This document shows, in pieces, positions 45,945 to 56,472 of a stretch of 64,000 bases of DNA. This DNA is from Mytilus californianus (Eukaryota > Mollusca > Bivalvia > Mytilida > Mytilidae). Both the position numbers and the translations under genes were made by a program. The notes below the pieces were generated by a model that saw only the letters and a program-made list of their open reading frames with translations, was not told the DNA's origin and searched no databases. The stretch is from contig NW_026262690.1 in NCBI RefSeq assembly GCF_021869535.1, positions 9,039,501 to 9,103,500 on the forward strand, written 5' to 3'. Position 1 is the first letter of the stretch. Each line of letters starts with the position of its first letter.

Positions 45945-46955
45945 CTACACTAAGTCGAGTATAGTCTCACCCCAACCAACACCAAACCAAGTATAAAAAG
46001 TGGTGGAGGACCCGGCCATTCGTGTCCATTCATAGATTCCATTTCTAGTAATGAAAGCTGTTTTGTGTCTTGTTTCTGGGTCAATCTGAATTTGAAAATA
46101 TCCAGAATGTAAATCAAATGAACTGAATATGTGAGCTTCTGATTCTGCTAGACAGTCAAATACCGATTCTAGCCGTGGTAAAGGATGAAAAAGGGGGCGT
46201 GTCTGAAGATTAATTTTTCTATAATCACAACAAAAACGAAACGTTCCGTCTACTTTTTTTACTAAAACTACAGGCGAATGATATTCACTGTTAGACTCAA
46301 CTACAATTCCTGCTTCTATTAATTCATTAACTTGTCTGTCAATTTCCTTTTGCATTACTGGATTTTGTCTATAAAAAGGCATTTTAATTGGAGTAGATTC
46401 AAAAGTTTCAATTTTATGAGCATATCTGTCTGATTTCCCCAATTCCTTAAGATTTGTAGCAAAAACATCCCTTTGCGTTTTTAGAAATTCTTGTAATTGC
46501 CTCTTTTGTTCTGAATTCAATTCTGAATCTGATAAGTTAAAGTCAATTGGAGACTTTTCAAACTTTGCCTTTTCATGACCTGTCTCTACATTATTCACTG
46601 AAACTTCATTTTGTTCTAATGGTATTATGCACGATATATCTATATCGGAAATGGTGGCTAAAATAGTATTATATTTGACAAAAATTTCACTCTCAGTAGG
46701 ATTGCAAAGTTTGAACATAGCTCTTCCTTGTTTAACTTTTACTAAACATTTGGCAGCCATTAAATTAGCATTTTCTAACTGTTTTACTGGTTCTTATAAT
46801 ATAACTTGATCTTCAACACTTTTTGGAATTTTTACTGGAACATCAATTTGATGTAGAGGCTTTAACTTAAGGTTCTTTTGTGATCTTGCAAAACCTTTGT
46901 TTACATTTATGGTACATACTGTAGATGTTTCCGGAATATACAAACTTCTTTTTGA
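45945..46955 (-). pseudogene. Truncated Ty3/gypsy-type pol (protease-RT linker and 5' half of RT)
   Basis: The main open frame (46760 down to 45945, 271 codons) carries an RT N-terminal half: RYAHKIET, KMPFYRQNP, SPVVLVKKVDGTFRFCCDYR, and motif A SSFDLHSGYFQIQID with its catalytic Asp at residue 216. It then reads TAFITRNGIYEWTRM and leaves RT sequence at residue 248, so the YxDD motif, RNase H and integrase are missing. Upstream, the same frame continues past a TAA near 46798 to about 46955 with linker-like sequence (STVCTINVNKGF). It is an LTR-retrotransposon relic. No LTR, gag or primer-binding site was found. It abuts the envelope-like region on the opposite strand. Confidence 0.8.
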
Positions 46956-47692
46956 AAAATTTAATGAAACATCATTCGTGGATACAACCTTTTATAAATG
47001 TTTGTGGAAATATACCTGGAAATGCATGTAATAGTGTTAAAAGCATCATAACTAACATTAATATTATTCAACAAGAAACGAGGGCTAAAATTGCCCATCT
47101 TTTTACTTTCATACAATTGCATATTCCAATTATTAATATTAAAAAGAAATCAAAACGCGCATTGCTACCCTTCATTGGTAGTCTTTCAAAATCATTCTTT
47201 GGGACAGCTACAATGGATGATGTAAATTTACTAGCATCACATTTAAATGCATTGCAAAAACAAAGTATAAAAATGGCAAATGCGTTAAGTCAACATGGAT
47301 CTCATCTGTCATCTTACATGACAACATCAAACAGACGCATGGGCAATATTCAATTCGAAGTAATGAAAAATTATTATGCAATTGGTAATATTACTAAAAA
47401 TTTTCAGTCTACTATTACAAATATTGAAACTCATATTTTAGATTTGACAAATTTACTAAATATGCAAAGTTATAAAGCTTCATCCATATCAAGTGAAGTA
47501 AATACAGTTATATAATCTTTGCAGAGTTTGATTGAAGGCAAATTAACACCTGTTTTAGTCTCCATTTATTCTTTGAACAAAGTTATACAGGACATCGACA
47601 ATATATTATCAACAAATTACTCAAGGTTTGCTTTAGTAAATAAAGAACCTCAATGGTACTATCATAAAATTGAGAATGGAAATGGGGAATGT
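46925..47692 (+). pseudogene. Envelope-like gene, 5' part (F-type fusion glycoprotein relic)
   Basis: The open frame at 46925-47515 has a basic KKKSKR cluster (residues 73-78) followed by a hydrophobic Gly/Phe-rich ALLPFIGSLSKSFFG. This is the layout of a furin-type cleavage site and fusion peptide in errantivirus Env and baculovirus F-like proteins. A helical heptad-type region follows (DVNLLASHLNALQKQ). A TAA at 47513-47515 breaks the frame; matching sequence continues to about 47692, where a mussel repeat is inserted. No signal peptide is visible because the 5' end meets the pol relic. The family call is by motif layout only, and the copy is plainly non-functional. Confidence 0.55.
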
Positions 47693-48118
47693 ATCAAAGA
47701 GACAACAACCCGACCACAGAACAGACAACAGCAGAAGGCCACCAACAGGTCTTCAATGCAGCGAGAAATTCCCGCACCCGGAGGCGTCCTTCAGCTGGCC
47801 CCTAAACAAATATATATACTAGTTCAGTGATAATGAACGCCATACTAAACTCCAAATTGTACACAAGAAACTAAAATTAAAAATAATACAAGACTAACAA
47901 AGGCTAGAGGCTCCTGACTTGGGACAGGCGCAAAAATGCGGCGGGGTTAAACATGTTTATGAGATCTCAACCCTCCCCCTATACCTCTAGCCAATGTAGA
48001 AAAGTAAACGCATAACAATACGCACATTAAAATTCAGTTCAAGAGAAGTCCGAGTCTGATGTCAGAAGATGTAACCAAAGAAAATAAACAAAATGACAAT
48101 AATACATAAATAACAACA
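47693..48118 (+). mobile_element. Mussel-type repeat inserted in the envelope-like gene
   Basis: Begins 'gagacaacaacccgaccaca', continues 'gaaattcccgcacccggagg', 'ggctcctgacttgggacagg', 'gcggcggggttaaacatgtt' and 'gtccgagtctgatgtcagaa', ending near 'aatacataaataacaac'. It belongs to a variant of the common family with a different 5' half. It splits the envelope frame, so it arrived after the retroelement. Confidence 0.75.
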
Positions 48119-48129
48119 TCAATATCAGC

Positions 48130-49194
48130 ATGCCACATTTCATTTTGGAACAAATATCGATAAAAATAGTGTTTATATAACAATTAAATATCCAATTTCT
48201 CCTGAAAAGGAACCTCTCAAGCTGTATGAAATAATTCTTTGCCAGTTCCAATAAATGCTACTTCTCATGCAACAATGTTGTTAAATTTACCACAATATTT
48301 AGCTATTACTTCACACCAACAGTACTATGTCACAATGGAAAAGGCAAATTTGGCAACTTGTAAAAAACATGGCACTTATTTATGCAGTTTCAACAAAGCT
48401 CTTACGCCAGTAACACAAATGTCTTGTGTCATGGGCTTATTTGCCAATGATAAGTCAGTAGTAAACAAATTTTGTGATTTTCGTTTCTTGGAAAATCACT
48501 TGTCACCCACTGCTATTGAATTATCAGCAACATCTGTTTTAATTTATAATAGTTTTAATCTAGTAATTGATTGTCCAAGATATCATGGATGTTCCATGTG
48601 TGTCATAACTTTATCTTGTCAATGTTCAATAACAACTAAACACTGGTATTTTCCTCCAAGACTTGTTAAATGTCATAAACAATTAAATAAAACTGAAGTT
48701 TTTCATCCAATTAATTAAGCTTTACTACAACAATTTTTTAATGAGTCTAAATTAATTTCTCTGGCAGCAGATTCTGTGTTTTCTAAACAAGTAAATGTTT
48801 TATTACCAATGTTTAATATGTATAATCATTCTTTTAAAGAAAGACTTGTAGCTGACCAAAAATTACATTTAAACATTAAAAAATTGTTCAAGCTGCTAAA
48901 AATGATGAACAAATCTTCCAATCTTTAACTGAACCTTTATTAGAACGAGAAATAAATGTCAAATCTGTTTTGCCCGATACAAATGGAGTTTTAGTATTAT
49001 GTACATTGGGTCTTACAATTTTAACTACAATAGCATGTATTTTTTCTATGATGAAGATACGGAAATTATCTACAACTTTATTAATTTTACAGCAAACATC
49101 ACATGTTGTTCGGAAGAATTATCTTCTTTTGTATTTTCAAAACCATCGAACGAAATTCAAAAATCAACAATTCCATCTATTAGTTCAATTTTAG
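48130..49194 (+). pseudogene. Envelope-like gene, 3' part with cysteine-rich ectodomain and membrane anchor
   Basis: Similar coding texture resumes at about 48135. A one-base frame change occurs near 48235, after which an open frame runs to TAA at 48716-48718. It has the N-glycosylation site NAT, eight or more cysteines, and LPQYLAITSHQQYY, typical of Env surface/stem regions. Beyond the stop the same frame continues with more changes to GVLVLCTLGLTILTTIACIF (about 48988-49047), a membrane segment followed by KIRK, as expected for a C-terminal anchor. Two stops and at least two frameshifts make it a pseudogene. Confidence 0.5.
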
Positions 49195-49646
49195 AATGGG
49201 ATCATTTAATTCTTACGTTGCTTATATGTACAATTAAAATACTTATCTTTATTCTGTTCATCATAGTAAGACGACGAAATAGAGGAACTACAGTTTTGTT
49301 AGAATTAACGTCGGGTAAACATTGTGTTATTATTCCACTAATTTACCTGCCTTTGTGCCCATCATTCTTAGAAATTGAACCCCCTCTTCATATTTCTAAT
49401 ATTTCATTTTCAAATTTTGCATCGTGTAATTTAAAGACAGACTGGACGGGATTTAAAATTAAAAATGTTCTAAACGAGCAATCCTTGGAAATACAAAATG
49501 TTGTTAATCTATCTTGGATTAACTGGTATAAAACATCAAAGGTACTAAAGCATCCTTATATGGCATACATTTTATTGCAACATGATGGGTTGCTGATACC
49601 ATTACCAGATATTAAGGTTCAGGACAATTTTAAAAATGATAACTGA
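48999..49646 (+). pseudogene. Open frame overlapping the envelope end, with a second membrane segment
   Basis: A 215-codon frame offset from the envelope anchor frame. Its first part (about 48999-49100) reads through the same DNA as the anchor and is probably non-coding in this frame. From about 49110 it looks genuine: Ser-rich IQKSTIPSISSIL, a membrane segment LILTLLICTIKILIFILFII, basic RRRNRG, then a long tail. It may be the remainder of the envelope after a frameshift, or a separate small membrane ORF. I do not recognise a domain in the tail. Confidence 0.4.
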
Positions 49647-49705
49647 TTAAATTAAATTTCTTTTTGACTTATTTCATATCTATTTTTAATATTTTCAGAA
49701 TTATT

Positions 49706-50236
49706 TAAGTTGAAGATGGGCACCATTATTTGTTCACATCAATCCCAAAATATGTTAAATATATTAATGGGTGCACAACACAGGCATTTCCTGGTGCCAC
49801 CATTGCAAGGTTGAGTGATTATGTATCGTCCAATAAAATAAATCTCAAAAATAAAGATTTTATCATTGTTCATGTAGGGTCTAATAATATTGCACAAAAC
49901 CATTCAGTTGACATGATAATTTCCTATTATAGTGATTTGATACATAATATTCAAATTAAAAGCAAAGCGAAAATTATAATTACTTCCATCTTACCACGGT
50001 TAATAGATCACAATAGTACGGCAGAAAATGTAAGAATAGTAAATTCACAGTTAAAAAAGTTATGTGTCAGACGAAATATTCAATTTTCAAATATTTATAG
50101 ATCTTTTTTATGTAAAAATTAATCAGATGCTTCTTTGTATGCCCCCAGAGATGGATTACATTTGAATTTAACTGGAACTTCACTTTTAAGCAAGAAGTTC
50201 ATTAATATTATTCGCCATTTGAGTTTAGAATGTTAA
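49706..50236 (+). pseudogene. SGNH/GDSL-hydrolase-like domain, decayed
   Basis: A 130-codon frame (49730-50122) continues in the same frame past one TAA to a second at 50234-50236. Visible SGNH blocks are FPGATIARLSDYV, then DFIIVHVGSNNIAQN (Gly and Asn blocks), IIITSILPR, and, after the stop, DGLHLNLTG, which supplies the Asp-x-x-His pair. At the expected nucleophile block the sequence reads FTSIPKYVKY where GDS would be usual, so Ser is kept but Gly-Asp is lost. SGNH/esterase domains are known in some metazoan retroelements. It lies 84 bp after the preceding frame on the same strand. Confidence 0.6.
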
Positions 50237-50270
50237 TATTCATATGCATATATATATATATATATATATA

Positions 50271-50706
50271 CACAGCTACTTTTGCTAAGGTACTTTTTCT
50301 GTACCAAAAATCTGTAGTACTGGAAATCTATTTTAAATATTAAGTACTATTTTGTTACTTTAAAATTATTGTAATATTTAGGTACCTGTATTTTACAGTA
50401 CTTGATTTGTACTTGAAGTTAAGGTACTACAGATTTTTGGTTATACCGTTTTAGCATTTTGAAAGTTTGTCTATTTCAAATCTCTTAGAATTTTCAAACA
50501 TGGAATATTGAGATCACTGTTGGTATTATTTCTGTACCGAAAATTTGTAGTATTTAAATTTGTAGTACAAACCAAGTACTGTGAAATAAAGGTACCTTAA
50601 TATTACAATAATTTTAAAGTAAAGAAATAGTACTAAATATTAAAAGTAAATTTCCAGTACTACAGATTTTCAGTACAGAAATAGTACCTATGCAAAAGTA
50701 GCTGTG
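50271..50706. mobile_element. 436-bp fold-back element with about 140-bp arms
   Basis: CACAGCTACTTTTGC at the left pairs with GCAAAAGTAGCTGTG at the right. The arms stay complementary for about 140 bp through 'ggtacttt', 'ctgtagtactggaaat', 'aaatattaagtacta' and 'tttaaaattattgtaatatt'. TA dinucleotides flank both ends in an AT-rich site (TATA / TATC), suggesting Tc1/mariner-type insertion. The sequence is rich in GTAC tetramers. The loop (about 50411-50570) has no coding signal. Confidence 0.8.
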
Positions 50707-51225
50707 TATCTATATAATTTTTTAGTGACAAATGTATCGTGATCCTACTTATCGTATGAACAGCAGCCGATCCACATATCGTATATTGGACAGAGACAGA
50801 TTTTTTAGGATTAATGATAGGGAACATTTTGAAAAATTATAAAATCTTCAGGATGATAAAAGGGAATCACTCTTTGTTAATTGCCATTCATAAAACAGCA
50901 ATAACCGTTACATAATTAACGTTTTGTGGCGTTTAGATATAATTTTAATACATAGATATAACTAAAAAAAATTGTATCACAGTTTTAAAGAAACGCTTCT
51001 GTCTTATTTGAATCCTTCCACTGGTTAGTATGATATAACAAATAATTCATTACACACGAGATCAAACGCTGGTTATGGACCCTTTGGTCCATGAACTTGT
51101 ATTTCACTCTTTGCCATGAAATATTTGTTAATTATGTACCAAAAGCACTAACGTCCCTGGTAGAATGTTGTATTCTTGGCAACCATGCCAAATATTCTTA
51201 AGTTTTATAAAGGAGTAGAACGTAC

Positions 51226-51339
51226 TTGTTTGACAGTATGTACCAGTAAAACCTCCCAAACAAGTGCATCTGTATCCATTAACTGAATCTGTGCATGTGC
51301 TGCCATGTTCACATGGGTTACTTAAACATTCATCTATAT
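51226..51339 (-). CDS. Single calcium-binding EGF exon, antisense to the other EGF exons
   Basis: On the - strand: acceptor gactctttcag|AT and donor ACAA|GTACGT. The exon is 114 bp, phase 1 at both ends. It encodes a complete EGF domain with six cysteines, starting [10 protein letters not shown] and carrying the D-x-N-x-Y-type calcium-binding pattern ([11 protein letters not shown]). Length and phase equal four of the five EGF exons on the + strand at 61-64 kb, but it lies 10 kb away on the other strand. I found no companion exon within several kilobases, so it is either one exon of a separate - strand gene with long introns or an inverted relic. Confidence 0.7.
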
Positions 51340-51393
51340 CTGAAAGAGTCACAGGGAAATATAAAATCACAAAAATACTGAACTCCGAGGAAA

Positions 51394-51640
51394 ATTCAAA
51401 AAAGGAAAGTCCCTAATCAAATGGCAAAATCAAAAGCTCAAATACATCAAACGAATGGATAACAACTATCATATTCCTGACTTGGTACAGGCATTTTCTT
51501 ATGTAGAAAATGGTGGATTGAACCTGGTTTTATAGCTAGCTAAACCTCTCACTTGTATAACAGTCGCATCAAATTGCATTATATTGACAACGATGCAAGA
51601 ACAAAACAAACAGACACAATAGGTAAAAATGTCAAAAATA
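51394..51640 (+). repeat. Dispersed repeat, second mussel family (partial)
   Basis: Contains 'gtccctaatcaaatggcaaa', 'aatacatcaaacgaatggat', 'ttcctgacttggtacaggca' and 'ggtggattgaacctggtttt'. The block order parallels the common repeat but the sequence is different. Recognised from general familiarity with bivalve repeats, with no second copy in this window to confirm it. Confidence 0.5.
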
Positions 51641-51851
51641 GGGGTACAGCAGTCAACATTGTGTTATCTTCTTAATCACTATAAAAACAAACAAATGTAA
51701 CAAAGAAGCAAACAAGACATACATCAAATTTAACATCCTCATTATGCTTTTTCATTATACGATTTTATTTATCTATGTAAAATCCACCCATAAAGGATGG
51801 AAGGTTTTAAGTACTGGCGTAGATTCGCGCGTTTGACGTCACACAGGTAGA

Positions 51852-52075
51852 TATAAAATAATTTTGTCGTTCAAAGTATGACGGGATACATAAGTACAGA
51901 GTCACGTCAAATGGATATCACAAAAAAACAGACTTAACAGTAAAAGTAACATTAATAAAATATAATAATTTTGTCGTGTAAAGTATAACGGGATACATAA
52001 GTACAGAGTCACGTCAAATGGATATCACAAAAACAGGCTTAACAGTAAAAGTAATATTAATAAAGACAAATAAAA
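51852..52075 (+). repeat. 107-bp tandem duplication
   Basis: The stretch beginning AATTTTGTCGTTCAAAGTAT at 51860 recurs at 51967 with few changes. Both copies share 'cgggatacataagtacagag' and 'tcacgtcaaatggatatcac'. No coding capacity. Confidence 0.85.
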
Positions 52076-52539
52076 GAATACTATAACACGTTATTTAGAT
52101 GATAAACAACGTCAGTACGCAGAATCTATATTTCAAGACCATCGTGTATATTATTTGTGAAGTTGAAGGAAGGAAGATTGTATAATGCAACGGGATATAT
52201 CAGTTTCTAAAAAGCAAAAGAGAGGAATGCCAATCTAAAAATAAGTTTAATTTCTTCTATATCTTACTATAATTCGGGTGAAAAATACTCTTATTTTTAC
52301 ATTAATGTTTATCACTATTTCGGTCATTTTTTTTTCTGCAATACTGCATATCTCATAGAATCTTTTGAGCTATTTTTCATTTCTTTAATACCAAATGCCT
52401 ACCGAATTAGACTTATCACCGGGTTTAAATTAACACGAGCAACCACATGTGGAGCAATATGTGCTTACCGTATGGGTTTTGCACGATATAACTCTAATTG
52501 TTTATATAGACAGGAATAGCTAATTTGCATTTATTTTTA

Positions 52540-52770
52540 CAAACATGTTATCGGTGCCACATTTGGAGCAGGATCTGCGTACCCTTCCGGAGCACCTGAG
52601 ATTCCCCCGGTGGAGTTCGTGTTGCTTAGTCTTTAGTTTTCTATGTTACGTTTTGTGTACTGTTGTTTGTCGTTTTGTCGTTTTTCGTTTATTCGCCATG
52701 ACATTGTCAGTTTGTTTTCGACTTATGAGTTTGAATATCCCTTTTGTATCCTTCGCCACTCTTTAACAAA
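52540..52770 (+). repeat. Dispersed repeat carrying a 73-codon frame
   Basis: Contains 'ttggagcaggatctgcgtac', 'ccttccggagcacctgagat', 'gtctttagttttctatgtta' and 'gccatgacattgtcagtttg'. I recognise this as a frequent mussel repeat, possibly the 3' end of a retroelement. The 73-codon open frame over it is not likely to be a host gene. Confidence 0.5.
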
Positions 52771-54760
52771 CATAGTTGAAAACGATTCTTTGAAAATACA
52801 AGATATTAATTGACAGTTTGGGGTATATAGGTTAAAGGTATTGATACAAAAGGTAGCATATGTGTAGATGGTGGACTAGGATAAAGGGCGGAAAATAGCG
52901 ACTTGCGTTTGATGATATGTTGGACAGGCTATCTTTGAATTCCAACAAGATGTGTTTTAATTACATATAATTAATTTTATTATGCAGAGAGCGTGGAATG
53001 CATCGAAGCATCAAATTTAACGTCATCGTTTTGGTGGAATGTGAATCCCCTATATCCAAACGGAGAATCTTCCTATTAAATGAGTATACATTTCTATTGT
53101 CTTTCCAGATAACCATATTTTCATACCCAAATCAACCATTGAGGTTTCTAAGAAATGGAAACGGTTTGAGTAAGCCTTAGACAGCATAACTATGGTAAAT
53201 AGTCATTGTATGGTCCTAGCTCAGACTATCTTTTGTATTCGACCGCCGTCAACAAAAAATACATGTGCGCAAGACAGAGCAAATTGAAAATAATATGAAA
53301 ATAAAACAATTTCTAAAATACTCTGTGTTATGCAAATACCATTATCCCTGGGAAAAGATTTTCTTGGTAACAATGTATGACCTCTGGCCATCGGCAAGGT
53401 AGCCATTGTTTATAAAATGAACATACACAACTTATAAACATTTCAATGAATACAATGAGACTTTGAATACAAATTCTTCTTCATCCGCAGAGAATCAAAT
53501 AGTAAACAATGATGTTAGTACCACATATCGACTTAAAGCATCCTCTGATAATTTGAAGGTCTCTATCGTGTATTGACTATCAAAACTAAGCAAAATCAAG
53601 TAAATTAGTTTCATATAGGTTTCAGTACGGTCGTTTGGTCATTAAATAGCCTTTGTCCAAATTCCACAAAATTCCATTAAGGTTTGACAAAGTTATTGAT
53701 GTCTAAAAAAAACTTTAACCACAGACTAGATGTCGACGTCAACGACGACGGAACATATGATTGCTATGCCTCGATTCCGCGGTATTCGCCGGCTAGACAA
53801 GAATCAGAAGTCTAAAAAGACCAGACAAAGCCGTTAGAGGCTAACTTTAACCTATGACATATGAAAGTTGCTCGTCAATAGAACATAATATATTCAAAGT
53901 GCAATTACTTAAAAAATAGGATTTTAACATGTGTAAAATCTGGTTTTCTGTGTCGTTTAAATGTTTTTGCACTGTCAACGTATAATTGTTCGTCTTAAGG
54001 ATGTTCGCTACTATATTTCAAAATAACAAGCTTTTTAAAAGACTGTTATAAATTGATAGTATATAAATGAAGGAACTGAAAAAACAGACAAAAATGAAGG
54101 GTCCGTGTGCTTGTTTTCGAGAAATAAGCCATTGAAAATTTGGTGGGAAATGATCCTCTCTAGGTTTTTCATACATTTAACATTGTCACCTTTTTTCTTT
54201 CAAAAACAATGAAAAAATAACAAGGATTTTATAAGATTTTCAAATAAGGATTTTTAAACTACATGTAATAAAATTCTGAAAAGAAAAGTAGGGGTTAGCG
54301 GGCAAAATTTTGAATGGCACTACATGGATAAAACCAGAGGATTCCGAATATCTGGCAAAAACATCAAAAACAAGAGGAGCAAACATCCTTAATAGAGTGT
54401 GACGTTCCTTGGAAATTTTGAAATAAACAATGCTAAACTATTTGTCCCTGTTGGAAAAAACAATGCTATTCTATCTGTTCCTGTTGGAATAAATATTATA
54501 TTACTCTTAATTCCGTTATGAACATATAAAGTTACATTTCTTTCAGTGAAAATATTATTCAATAATATATAATTCTCGACATCACATCACCATTTTCGGA
54601 CAATGCAAGATTAAAAACAAATAATAGTTTGCTGTTCTTTGTCTGACCAATGTTTCACCATGTGTTTATCTGTTAGTCGTGATTAAGTCAACGGTTTTCA
54701 GTGTGTTTAAAGACTCTTACTGAAGTCGAAACAAGACTAAACAGATTGCAACAGTAGAAC
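52771..54760. other. Intergenic, no firm feature
   Basis: An acceptor-like tattatgcag at 52985 leads into a short open stretch with FWWNVNPLYPNG (to a TAA at about 53070). I could not link it to another exon or family. 'gggtccgtgtgcttgttttc' at 54100 resembles 'gggggtccatgtgcttgttt' at 26112, so part of 53999-54200 is an old dispersed repeat. Nothing else is supportable. Confidence 0.35.
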
Positions 54761-54877
54761 ATGGAAAAGATGGAATTCGGATATGATGCATTAATTCGTG
54801 AATTGAATCCCTCCAAACACCTGAAAAAAACATACGCACAGGAAGACGTTCTTTCTGTACTTCATTTCAAACTTCCA
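54761..54877 (+). CDS. Possible first coding exon of an unidentified gene
   Basis: ATG at 54761 opens 39 codons rich in charged residues (MEKMEFGYDALIRELNPSKH at the start), ending exactly at CTTCCA|GTAAGG, a good donor in phase 0. Reading on past the donor enters a stretch that has a diverged copy at 56770-56825, which argues that the coding part stops at the donor. There is no signal peptide or membrane segment and I do not recognise the protein. No following exon was identified, and a link to the EGF exons is unlikely since they need a phase-1 partner. Confidence 0.3.
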
Positions 54878-55643
54878 GTAAGGCCTTATAGCGGCAGCAG
54901 GTCATACCTTACTCGGGGATTCATTGGTCACAGTGACCCCTTCGTAAAAAGGTCAACACATTCAATAAAATACAAATAGTTTATTTACGTCTCATCATTA
55001 ATATTACAAAACGTTACATAAAACTTGACTACATGAAATGATATAGAATATTAATATCATTCTAAAAAGAATTATGAGAGACTGGATTACATTACATATA
55101 TTTATAAATATTCTTCAAAAATATATACTGTTAAGACAAAAAGTTTAACGATATAAAACACAACGTCTTCTATCTAAAATAAGTTTGCAGGTTTTGACAC
55201 TATTTATAATAATACAATAACAGTCACTGGCTAGAACAATAGACAACTTCTCCAATTTAGAAAAATTTTAAACGTTTGGATGATCTGACATAATTATTTT
55301 AAAAGGTTCATTTCGCAGGTCATCGTAGTCTACAATACATGTTCCTCAGTTTCAACGATGTTTTTATAAGTTTCTCAAGTTCGTTACAAGAAACATGGAA
55401 CTGACATTAGTAAATGTTTAAATGTATAAAGGAGGAGGGAAGTCAATCATTAAGCAGATAAATATATAAGTAAAAATGAATGAATTGATAAAATTGGAGC
55501 AATTGTATGATTGTTTTATTGGAGCAAATGAAACCTATAGTTTCCAAAATGAAGTGGCGAAGAAGCAGTTTTGGCGCAAATAAGTTGTGGCGCAGATGAT
55601 TTCATTTTTGGCGCAAAAAGACATCGACCGAATTGATCACATA

Positions 55644-56472
55644 GACCCCGTTCACACTAGCATTTTTCTTTAATCGATTTAATTTGAATCGATCTAGATA
55701 AAACCAGTTAGCGTTCACATTATCTTTAATCATAACGATCTCTATCGGTCTAATCTGAACTAGTGCGTTCAACTACAATTAAAAATACAATTGATCTGAC
55801 CTTATTACCCCTAAACATTGTGTATAAATAGAACTTATTTATCAAATTGATGTGTTGATACACTGATACACTCACTTGAAAAAAAATTGGATGAAGTTAT
55901 TGTTTCTCTTGAATCACAAGTTCAAATTTGGATACTGTGTTCTTGCAGTTTTCTTTGATATTGAAACAAAAAACTGTAGCAACGAAGTTACAACACGACG
56001 AAATCTCGTGACTGCGGTTCCTGAAAAGAAAAAATCAACTAAAAAAAGAAGACACAGATTTCGTAAATTTATGCTACGACGAAGACAACATGTTTTCAGT
56101 TTGTTTTTACGTGCATGTACACAAAGGTCTGTTAACAGAGAAATATGGGTGTTGTAGAGAGTTGTCTCATTGGCAATCATACCACATCTTCTTTTTTATA
56201 TAAACAACGAACCATTGATATAGTTGTGCCGCTATATATACATGCGCATACATTATTTTCGATTTAATCGTACGTGTTTAAACCGATCTCTGCGTTCACA
56301 TTTAAAGTAAGATTGGTTCACTTTAGATCGATTCAAACTAAACTACCTCTTTTGGTGTTTTAGTTTAGACCGATTGAAGATCGATTCAACGCGTTCACAT
56401 TGGCCCTTAAATCGATCTAAAGTGAACTTATCTAGTTTAAATCGATCTTAATGTCCTAGTGTGAACGGGGTC
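55644..56472. mobile_element. 829-bp TIR element with ATA target duplication
   Basis: GACCCCGTTCACACTAG at the left faces CTAGTGTGAACGGGGTC at the right, perfect over 17 bp. Both subterminal regions are full of ATCGATCTA/TTTAAATCGATC-type words, and weaker complementarity extends well inward. ATA flanks both ends (55641-55643 and 56473-56475). Its interior holds a fragment of the mussel repeat (56155-56195) and a 93-codon basic frame (55876-56157) that I cannot assign. Probably a non-autonomous, PIF/Harbinger-like element. Confidence 0.65.

Noticed and set aside
50731..50850. 37-codon Arg-rich frame just after the fold-back element
   Set aside because: Too short, no domain, and no link to the retroelement island could be shown.
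52985..53180. Possible exon after an acceptor-like tattatgcag (FWWNVNPLYPNG) and an overlapping 60-codon frame
   Set aside because: No donor or partner exon, no family recognised, and two frames compete for the same DNA.
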